Source: Paractinoplanes maris (GTDB lineage: Bacteria; Actinomycetota; Actinomycetes; Mycobacteriales; Micromonosporaceae). From it: a stretch of DNA of 64,000 nucleotides. Under the pieces are notes generated by a model. That model was not told where the DNA came from and made no database searches. It worked only from the letters and a program-made list of their open reading frames with translations. The position numbers were made by a program, and so were the translations under genes. The DNA lies in contig NZ_JALPVL010000017.1 of assembly GCF_023544465.1 (NCBI RefSeq), forward strand, positions 215,809-279,808. Direction: 5' to 3'. The stretch's first letter is position 1. The number at the start of each line of letters is the position of its first letter. Shown piece after piece: positions 50,507 to 57,535 of this stretch.

Positions 50507-51787
50507 TCACCGACAGCCGCCGGCCGGGATCGCCGGCACGGAGGCCGAGATGGCCGTGCCGCCGCCCGGCTCCGACTCGATGTCGAGGCGGCCGGCCAGT
50601 CGCTGGACCCGCCGGCGCATGCCGGCGAGGCCGAAACCACCGTCGGCGGAGGCCGGCGAACGCCGGGCGCCGGGCTGGAAGCCCACCCCGTCGTCGCGGA
50701 CGTCCAGGGTCACCTGGTCGTCCATGTACGACAGGGTCAGGCCGACCCGGCTGGCCTTGGCGTGTTTGGCCACGTTGGCCAGCGCCTCCTGCGCGGCCCG
50801 CAGCAACGCCACCTCGACCTCGGCGTGCATCGGGCGCGGGTCGCCGGTCGTGGTCAGCACCGCCTCGATCTCGTGGACCTCCGACCAGCGCCGCACGACG
50901 TCGTCGATCGCCTCCGGGAGCCGGGCCTCGGCCAGTACGTGCGGCTCCACCGCGTGGACCGTCCGGCGAGCCTCGGTGAGGCTCTCGCGGGCCAGGCTGA
51001 CCGCGTTCGTGACGTGCCGGCGCGACGCCGGCGGCCCCTCCATCGTCTGCTGGGCGGCCTGGAGCTGGGCCAGGATGCCGGCCAGGCCCTGGGCCAGGGT
51101 GTCGTGGATCTCCCGCGCCATCCGTTCCCGCTCGTCGTGCACCCCGGCCTCGCGGGCCTGGACCAGCAGCCGGGCGTGCAGGCCGGCGTTCTCGGCCAGC
51201 GCCGCCTCGATCCTGGTGTTGGCCTCGTGCAACTCCGCGAGCGCCTGCTTCTGCCGCCGGTCGCGCTGATCCCCCATGTCGATGAGGTAGGACGAGCCCC
51301 AGGCCAGCACCGTACTGATCAGACTGATGGCGAGCCACGCCCACCAGAAGCCGCCGCTGATGGTGGCGATCCCGCCGAGATAGGACACTGCCATGATCAT
51401 GGAGGTGGCGGCGGCACCGGCGTATCTCCACCGGCCTCGCAGGTAGTGGAACGCCTGGGGATAGCCGGCGAAGGCGAACAGGCCATACCAGGGCGCGGTG
51501 GCCACCAAGGCGGCCGCCAGCAGCATGAGTACCGCGTAATAGGCGCCCATCAGCCGGGAGTTGCGGTGCCAGGCCGGGTGCAGGACGTGGAACCACAGCA
51601 GCCAGAGCGCGGCCACGACCGAGAGAGCGAGTGTCGCCGGCTGGTGCGGCGCCTCGCCCCGGAGCGGCAGCAGCAGGGCGATGACAGTGCACACGGCCAG
51701 AAGCAGATGTGGGAGGACCCGCAAGGCGGCCGTCTCCTGGCGCTCCCAGCGCTCGAGATCCGCCCGCAACTCGGCTTCGATGCTCAC
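50507..51787 (-). CDS. Orphan NarL-type sensor histidine kinase
   Basis: The 426-aa protein (GTG start) has about five to six TM helices over ~25-175, a coiled coil at ~178-225, a HisKA_3 dimerisation segment with the phosphoacceptor in RERMAREIHDTLAQGLAGIL near residue 226, and an HATPase domain with AAQEALANVAKHAKA (N-box) and DVRDDGVGF (G1). It would sense a membrane or external signal. NarL-type kinases nearly always have a response regulator gene directly downstream; here a GNAT gene follows, 60 bp away. Confidence 0.9.
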   Translation of the reverse strand: MSIEAELRADLERWERQETAALRVLPHLLLAVCTVIALLLPLRGEAPHQPATLALSVVAALWLLWFHVLHPAWHRNSRLMGAYYAVLMLLAAALVATAPWYGLFAFAGYPQAFHYLRGRWRYAGAAATSMIMAVSYLGGIATISGGFWWAWLAISLISTVLAWGSSYLIDMGDQRDRRQKQALAELHEANTRIEAALAENAGLHARLLVQAREAGVHDERERMAREIHDTLAQGLAGILAQLQAAQQTMEGPPASRRHVTNAVSLARESLTEARRTVHAVEPHVLAEARLPEAIDDVVRRWSEVHEIEAVLTTTGDPRPMHAEVEVALLRAAQEALANVAKHAKASRVGLTLSYMDDQVTLDVRDDGVGFQPGARRSPASADGGFGLAGMRRRVQRLAGRLDIESEPGGGTAISASVPAIPAGGCR

Positions 51788-51863
51788 GACCTGCTCCAGC
51801 GGAAGTCACATATCCTTGGCGTCCCGCCATGATGGCACGGGCGCGGAGGCGTAGCGTGCGGGT

Positions 51864-52268
51864 GTGACTGTCATTTCGCTGATGCTCGGAGTGCCGGATG
51901 CCGCGGCGGCGTCGGCCTGGTATCAGCGCGCTCTGGGGGCCACCGAGCTGTGGAGCGTCGGGTCGGTGGCCGGGCTGCGGATCCAGGGGGCGCCGTTCTT
52001 CGTGGCCGAGCCTTCGAGTCAATGGGCCAGCCCGGTCGCGGCCGGGACCACCACCGTACGGGTGGAGGTGTTCGTCGAGGACCCGGACGCGTTCGCCGAG
52101 CGGGCCGCCGCCGCCGGGGCGAACTATCACGATCCGGTGCGCGACCACGAGGCGCCGTGGGGCACGCACCGGCAGGGCGGGTTCTTCGACCCCTTCGGGC
52201 ATTTCTGGCTGGTGGGCGACAAGTCACCGCTGAACCCCCCGGGCGAGGGAGACGGTCCCCCTCGCTGA
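51864..52268 (+). CDS. VOC family (glyoxalase/bleomycin-resistance-like) protein
   Basis: The 134-aa protein starts with GTG at 51864 and has two VOC half-modules: VISLMLGVPDAAAASAWYQR at the N-terminus and VRVEVFVEDPDAFAERAAAA later, ending in GGFFDPFGHFWLVGDK, the usual C-terminal strand. The call is a family assignment; substrate or antibiotic bound is unknown. It is divergent from the histidine kinase gene across 76 bp. Confidence 0.85.
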   Translation: MTVISLMLGVPDAAAASAWYQRALGATELWSVGSVAGLRIQGAPFFVAEPSSQWASPVAAGTTTVRVEVFVEDPDAFAERAAAAGANYHDPVRDHEAPWGTHRQGGFFDPFGHFWLVGDKSPLNPPGEGDGPPR

Positions 52269-52306
52269 GGGATCCGCGCCGGCGGGCTTCCGGCCAGGCT
52301 CAGTGC

Positions 52307-53233
52307 ATGCAGACAACAACGACGACGACCGGCCCGGGCATCACCTCCGCGGTGGTCGGCTGGGCGGTGGCCTACGGCGGGGTCCGGCTGGTCTGGGCGG
52401 TCGGCGGGGCGCCGGCGTTCGAGCCGTTCGGGTCGGATCTGCTCGGCTTCACCGGGTGGTGGGCGGTCGCGTTGTGTGCGGCGGCCGGGGTGCTGGCCGT
52501 CGTGCTGCACCGGACGACGACCTGGCGGCCGGCCCTGGCCGGGGCGGCCTGGGCGGTCGCCGGGCTGCTGGTGGCGGCCGCGGGCATCCTGCTGCCCGAG
52601 CTCGTGGGATTCCTGCTGCTCAGCGTCGGGCCGTATTTCGACCCGCTCGCCTTCGCCAGCCGTCTCGGGTGTGCGGGCGGCGCGGTCCTGCTCGGTCTGG
52701 CGATCGCCGGATATCAGCGGCGCACCCGGGGCGACTGTCCCGCGTGCTGCCGGACCGGCCGGCCGGGCGGGCGATCACCGGCACCGGCCGGGTGGGCGCG
52801 CCTCGCCGCGTACGCCGCGGTGGCCGGTCTGACCGCCCGGTTCGTCGCCCAGGCCGTGGTCGGGTTCGACGGGCTCACCACCAACACCCCGGTGATCGCG
52901 CTGGAGGTGGGGATGCTGCTGGCCGGCATCCTGCTGCCGATGGCACTGGTGCACGGCTGGGGCCGGATCTGGCCGCGCTGGGTGCCGCTGCTGGCCGGCC
53001 GTACGATCCCCCGCCTCATCCTGTTGATCCCGGGGTTCGGTCTGGGCGTCGGTCTGGTGGCCTACTTCGGCATGGGCCTGGTGCAGCTGGCGTCGGGCTC
53101 GGTCAGCCAGTTCTCCGACACGTTCCTGCTGGTGGCGATGTCGGCCTACTGCGTCTGGGGTCTCGGCCTGGTCGTCGCGTCCACCGACTATCACCTGCGG
53201 ACCCGGCGCGAGTGCGCTCGCTGCGGCCGCTGA
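52307..53233 (+). CDS. Hypothetical polytopic membrane protein (308 aa)
   Basis: ATG at 52307 (MQTTTTTTGPG) leads a protein with about seven to eight TM helices. A cytoplasmic or external loop near 140-160 contains CPACCRTGRPGG, and the C-terminus ends in RECARCGR. These two Cys clusters could bind metal together, but that is speculation. No transporter signature is visible. It follows the VOC gene by 38 bp on the same strand. Confidence 0.6.
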   Translation: MQTTTTTTGPGITSAVVGWAVAYGGVRLVWAVGGAPAFEPFGSDLLGFTGWWAVALCAAAGVLAVVLHRTTTWRPALAGAAWAVAGLLVAAAGILLPELVGFLLLSVGPYFDPLAFASRLGCAGGAVLLGLAIAGYQRRTRGDCPACCRTGRPGGRSPAPAGWARLAAYAAVAGLTARFVAQAVVGFDGLTTNTPVIALEVGMLLAGILLPMALVHGWGRIWPRWVPLLAGRTIPRLILLIPGFGLGVGLVAYFGMGLVQLASGSVSQFSDTFLLVAMSAYCVWGLGLVVASTDYHLRTRRECARCGR

Positions 53234-53436
53234 CCGGCCCGTCGAAGGCCGACGGCAGCACGCTCGCGGATCTCCGACCCGTCCGGCATCGTCAGACTCC
53301 GTATCTCGTTGTCGAGACGAACGCCGGCGACGCGCCCGGGGAGCAGACGCCGGTGAACGTGGCCGACGTCGGCCACCGCCTCCCACACCCGCTGCGCCGG
53401 TGAGTCGATCACCGCTTCGACGCGGACCGTGGCCAT
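53191..53436 (-). pseudogene. Truncated SRPBCC (START-like) protein remnant
   Basis: From ATG at 53434-53436 the frame begins like an intact SRPBCC domain (MATVRVEAVIDSPAQRVWEA, then VADVGHVHRRLLPGRV and SLTMPDGSEIRER). After about 55 residues the family pattern stops and the sequence becomes Arg-rich nonsense (RRAGQRPQRAHSRRVRR), ending antisense inside the membrane protein gene. A full SRPBCC protein is ~140 residues. A deletion or frameshift probably destroyed the 3' half. Confidence 0.6.
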
Positions 53437-53497
53437 CGTGGAATTCCCCTGAGCCGGTGGAGCGACGTTGTCGGGGGCACACGGTAGCGTCCGCCGC

Positions 53498-53881
53498 ATG
53501 GATGAGACCGCGGCGACCCGGCAGGCAGCGATGGACTATGTGGAGAGTCTCGACCGCCGCGACTGGCCCCGGCTGACGACGCTGCTCGCACCGGACGTGG
53601 TCTACGAGATGCCACAGACCCGCGAGCGGATCCGCGGCCGGGCGGCCTTCCTGCGGTTCAACGCGGACTATCCGGGTGACTGGCACCTGCGGGCGCGCCG
53701 GGTCGTGGCCGACGGCCGGGCCGCCGCCCTGGTGCTGGACGTGCGGGTCGGGGCCGACGGGCTCGACGCCTGCGTCTGGGTCGAGGTCGGCGACCACGGC
53801 CGGATCAGCCGGATCACCGATTACTGGCCCGAGGCGTACGATCCGCCGGCCGGCCGGGAACACCTGGTGGAGCGCTACTGA
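53498..53881 (+). CDS. SnoaL-like/NTF2-fold protein
   Basis: ATG at 53498 gives 127 aa of NTF2-like pattern: TRQAAMDYVESLDRRDWPRL then LLAPDVVYEMPQTRERIRGR and a C-terminal GRISRITDYWPEAYDPPAGR. This is the SnoaL_2 type, used by polyketide cyclases, epoxide hydrolases and many uncharacterised proteins. It may be an enzyme or a small-ligand binder. Its end overlaps the GT4 gene by 7 bp (convergent). Confidence 0.8.
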   Translation: MDETAATRQAAMDYVESLDRRDWPRLTTLLAPDVVYEMPQTRERIRGRAAFLRFNADYPGDWHLRARRVVADGRAAALVLDVRVGADGLDACVWVEVGDHGRISRITDYWPEAYDPPAGREHLVERY

Positions 53882-55125
53882 GGGAGCAGGGAGTCGAAGA
53901 CGGCCTCGCGGTCGAAGGTCATCGCCTTCTCCAGTGCCCGGGCGGCCATCTCGGCCTTGTCGGCGTCGGTCATCTCCAGGACGGCGTGGTCGAGCGCGTC
54001 GGCCAGGGCGTTGATGTCGCCCGGCTCGACCACGATCGCCGTGTCGCCCACCGCCTCGCCGGTGCCGCCGGTCAGCGTGGTGATCACCGGGCCGCCGCCG
54101 GCCAGCATCTTCTCGGCCAGGGCGATGCCGAAGGTCTCGACGAAGTCGGGCTCGGGCTTGGTCGGCAGGGCGTAGGCCGCGCAGCCGCGCATCAGCAACG
54201 GCTTCTCCTCGTCGTCGACGTCGGTCAGGAAGACGATCCGGTCGTCCTCCTTGGCCATCGCCCGCACGTGTTCCAGCGCCGGGCCGTTGCCGGCGATCAC
54301 CAGCTTCACGTCGTCCCGGCTGCGCATCTGGCCGTACGCGATGACCAGGTCGTAGATGCCCTTGGCCCGGGCCACCCGGGAGAGGAAGAGGATGTAGCCG
54401 TCCCGCTTCAGGCCGCGCCGGGCGAGGGCGTCGTCGACCGCCTCCGGCTTCAGGTCGAGGTAGGCCGAGGAGTCGATCGGCGGATAGCTGACCGTGACCC
54501 GGGCCCGGCACTGCTCGGCGAACGACGTCCCGCACGAGGCGTCGACCTCGAGGGCCGACGCGATGATCTCGTCCTTCGTGTACTCCGAGACCGCGACCAC
54601 CTCGTCGTTGGCCAGGAACGTGGTGAACAGGACGGTGGCCGCGCCGAAACGGCCCTCACGCAGGCACTGCTTGATGACGTTGGTGACGTCGGAGCCGACC
54701 GCCTTGGCGATCGTGCGCACCTGCGGGGTGAAGCCGGCCGCGCGGGCCGCGTTCACCGCGTCGACCACGACCGTCTGGTGCGGCACCAGATACATCGACA
54801 GGCAGACGGTCGGCACCGGGTCGGCCAGCAGCTCGACCAGGCGGCCGGTGAGCCCGGCCAGATGCCGGCCGTCCGGCACCCGGTAGTCGCCGACCGCCTC
54901 GGGCCGCTCGACGGTGATGCCCTCGCTGTAGGGCAGGAGCCGGTCGAGCGGCTTGAGCGGCAGCCCGGCGGCCTGCAGCACCGCGATGGGCCAGGTCAGC
55001 AGGCGGACGTCCGTGAAGCCCCGGGTGAGCGCGACCTCGGCGAGGTTGCGGGCCTCGCCGGAGTGGCCGCAGATCACCGGGTCGGCGCGGACCACGATGA
55101 CGAGACGACGGTCAGGCTTGTTCAA
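53875..55125 (-). CDS. Family 4 glycosyltransferase
   Basis: The 416-aa protein (TTG start at 55123-55125) has a GT-B fold. The N-terminal domain contains VVRADPVICGHSGEARNLAE; the C-terminal donor-binding domain contains ILFLSRVARAKGIYDLVIAY near residue 240, LVIAGNGPALEHV and the E-x7-E-like segment PDFVETFGIALAEKMLAGGG near 330. It transfers a nucleotide-activated sugar to an unknown acceptor. Only 12 bp separate its start from the stop of the GH92 gene upstream, so the two are probably one operon concerned with mannose-type glycans. Confidence 0.85.
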   Translation of the reverse strand: MNKPDRRLVIVVRADPVICGHSGEARNLAEVALTRGFTDVRLLTWPIAVLQAAGLPLKPLDRLLPYSEGITVERPEAVGDYRVPDGRHLAGLTGRLVELLADPVPTVCLSMYLVPHQTVVVDAVNAARAAGFTPQVRTIAKAVGSDVTNVIKQCLREGRFGAATVLFTTFLANDEVVAVSEYTKDEIIASALEVDASCGTSFAEQCRARVTVSYPPIDSSAYLDLKPEAVDDALARRGLKRDGYILFLSRVARAKGIYDLVIAYGQMRSRDDVKLVIAGNGPALEHVRAMAKEDDRIVFLTDVDDEEKPLLMRGCAAYALPTKPEPDFVETFGIALAEKMLAGGGPVITTLTGGTGEAVGDTAIVVEPGDINALADALDHAVLEMTDADKAEMAARALEKAMTFDREAVFDSLLPQ

Positions 55126-55137
55126 CGAGGGTCCTCC

Positions 55138-57354
55138 TCAGGGATCGGACAACGACGGCGGCCGGTTTGCTCTCCCCCAGTCCGACGGCTCGGGGCCCAG
55201 CCGCAGGTGCAGCCGGCCGCCGCGATGGACGTCGGCCGCGCTCAGGTGCGTGGCGGGCAGGGGTTCGCCGTTCAGGGTCGCCTCCTGCACATACAGCGGC
55301 GGGGGCTCGTGGTCGAGGCCGTCGACGCCGATCGGGGTCTCGCGGTGGCCGCTGGTCTCGATCACGAAGTCGCCGCCCGGGGCCTGGATCGTGGCGTGGG
55401 CGAAGGCGGGCGCGTTGATCAGGAACAGGTTCTGGCCGGCCACCGGGAACAGGCCGAGCGACGCCCAGACGTACCAGGAACTCAGCCCGCCGGAATCGTC
55501 GTTGCCCGGCAGGCCACCCGGGCCCGTGCCGAACTGCCAGGTCAGCGCGGAGTGCACGATCTCGGCGGTGCGGTCGGGGCGACCGGCGTAGTGGTAGGCC
55601 CACGGCGCTTCCATGTCGGGCTCGTTGTTCAGGCCCTCGAAGCGCTTGAGCGCGTAGCCGGCGGCCATCTCGGCCGCGGTCGGGCGCCGGCCGGGCTGCT
55701 TGACCGCCTCGGCGCCCAAGCCGAAGAACCGGTCGAGCTTCTTGAGGAAGCGGGCGTCGCCGCCGGCCAGCTCGATGCGGGCGCGCATGTCGTGCAGCAG
55801 GCGGAACGAGTAGTTCCACTTGCCGCCCTCGTAGAACTCGGAGTTCCTGAGCAGGCCGCTGTCCGGGTCGAAGGCGTTGACCCAGCCCCGGCTGCGCTCC
55901 TCGAGGTCGGCGGCCAGCCGGTGGTCGCCGAGCGCGCGGGCCACCCCGGCCGTGCAGTGGTAGCCGATGGCCAGGTCGAGCGTGTGCGTGATCGGATGCA
56001 CGACGCCGTGTTCGTAGAAGTCCTCGCCGTACATCCGGCGCAGGTCGTCGGCCATGTGCACGAGCGCCCAGGCCCAGTCGATGCGCGAGCTGCCCAGCGC
56101 GTGCGCGTCGGCCAGGGCGGTGTGCGCGAGCGCGCTGGCCTGCCGGAAGAACCGGTCGGCGCCGCGGGCCATCCGGTAGCCGATCGGGAAGTTGCCCTCC
56201 TCCTCGCAGACCCGGATGAGCGACTCGAGCAGGTCGGCCGCCCGGTCGGGCACGAGCACGGAGAGCAGCGGGATCTGCGTCTTGTAGATGTCCCACATCG
56301 TGCAGACGTCGAACGCGTACGGCCCGGAGTCGGGCCAGAACGGGCTCTCGTCGTCGGCGAAGCACGGCTTGATGAGCGAGTGGTAGAGCGCGGTCGACAG
56401 CACCGTCCGCCGGGCCGGGGTGCCTCCTTCGACCTGCACTTTCCCGAGATGCTCGCGCCACTTCGCCCTCGTTCTCGCGCGTACGGCGGTGAAGGCCGGG
56501 CTGTCCGTGCCGCACTCCCGGTGCAGGTTGTCGCGGGCCTGGTCGCCGCCCCGCAGCGAGAAGCCCAGCCGCACCTCGATCGTCTGCCCGGCCCGGGCCG
56601 AGCCCATGAAGAGCAGACCGAACGGGCGCAGGTTGGTGTGCCGGATGCTGTCGAAATCGAGCCGGGTGCCGCCGTCGATCAACCGCCGGTCGTACCAGAG
56701 CATCTGGCGCCAGCCGGGGCTGTCGACCTCGACGTGGACCGAGAGCGGCACACCCTCCATGACCACGGTGCCCTGGGCCCGGCCGTGCCCCATGCTCTCG
56801 ATCTGGGCGCGCAGCGGCACCGTGCGGCCGAGCTCGGAGGCCAGGCCGCCACCGGACAGGTCGATCACGACGCGGGCGCTGCTGTGCGCCGGGAACGTGT
56901 ATCGGTGCACCGCGACCTTGTCGCCGACGGTGATCTCGCTGCGGATGCCGGTGCCCAGGGTGGCCGCGTAGTAGCCGGGCGAGGCCTCCTCGTCGTGCAG
57001 CGGCCACGACTGCCCCAGCTCGTCGAGCGGCTGCACCATCGGGGTCACCCGGACGTAGTTGTAGTACTTGCGGATGGCGCCGGTGCCGGACTGCTGGAAG
57101 TGGGTGAACCCGGACGCCTGCATCCGGTCGAACATCGGCTCGGGCACGCCCTCGGTGTTCTTGGTGTAGAGCCCGTAGCCGGTCGGGTAGGCGCCGGAGT
57201 AGGCGCAGGCCGACACCATGCCCAGCGGGGCCGTGGCGCCCGGGTGGGTGTTGCCGACCTGGGGTTTCGGGAACCACCACGTGGCGGCGAGACCGCGGGC
57301 GGGAGGCAGATCCGTCGCCGCGGTGCCGATGAAGGGGTCAACGTTGTCGAGAAT
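55138..57354 (-). CDS. GH92 family alpha-mannosidase-like protein, start unclear
   Basis: The frame shows GH92 landmarks: NVDPFIGT near 57343-57320, GNTHPGATAPLGM, then GYRMARGADRFFRQ, GLNNEPDMEAPWAYHYAGRP and GNDDSGGLSSWYVWASLGLF. GH92 enzymes are Ca-dependent exo-alpha-mannosidases. The conserved N-terminus lies upstream of the first in-frame ATG (57219); between it and the in-frame TAG at 57364-57366 there is no ATG, GTG or TTG. Either an ATT (57354) starts translation or a frameshift splits the gene from the frame starting at ATG 57461. I see no clear signal peptide. It heads a likely operon with GT4. Confidence 0.8.
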   Translation of the reverse strand: MLDNVDPFIGTAATDLPPARGLAATWWFPKPQVGNTHPGATAPLGMVSACAYSGAYPTGYGLYTKNTEGVPEPMFDRMQASGFTHFQQSGTGAIRKYYNYVRVTPMVQPLDELGQSWPLHDEEASPGYYAATLGTGIRSEITVGDKVAVHRYTFPAHSSARVVIDLSGGGLASELGRTVPLRAQIESMGHGRAQGTVVMEGVPLSVHVEVDSPGWRQMLWYDRRLIDGGTRLDFDSIRHTNLRPFGLLFMGSARAGQTIEVRLGFSLRGGDQARDNLHRECGTDSPAFTAVRARTRAKWREHLGKVQVEGGTPARRTVLSTALYHSLIKPCFADDESPFWPDSGPYAFDVCTMWDIYKTQIPLLSVLVPDRAADLLESLIRVCEEEGNFPIGYRMARGADRFFRQASALAHTALADAHALGSSRIDWAWALVHMADDLRRMYGEDFYEHGVVHPITHTLDLAIGYHCTAGVARALGDHRLAADLEERSRGWVNAFDPDSGLLRNSEFYEGGKWNYSFRLLHDMRARIELAGGDARFLKKLDRFFGLGAEAVKQPGRRPTAAEMAAGYALKRFEGLNNEPDMEAPWAYHYAGRPDRTAEIVHSALTWQFGTGPGGLPGNDDSGGLSSWYVWASLGLFPVAGQNLFLINAPAFAHATIQAPGGDFVIETSGHRETPIGVDGLDHEPPPLYVQEATLNGEPLPATHLSAADVHRGGRLHLRLGPEPSDWGRANRPPSLSDP

Positions 57355-57535
57355 GGCCGGACTCTATCCAGCGAAAAGCGGCGGGTGGTTTCGGCAAGGT
57401 GAACTCCCCAGTCAGATTTGATCTTGGATAGGACTGCCTCGTGATCCAGTCTGTCGGACATCCGGCTGAACGCACCGTTCAGATACCCATTCGGGCAGCG
57501 TCGCGGACGGGAGGACGTCTGGGACGATCTGGTGC

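Noticed and set aside
53986..57402. A 1138-codon open frame on the plus strand
   Set aside because: It is antisense to the GT4 and GH92 genes, which have clear family motifs, and its product is Val/Gly/Arg-rich without recognisable structure.
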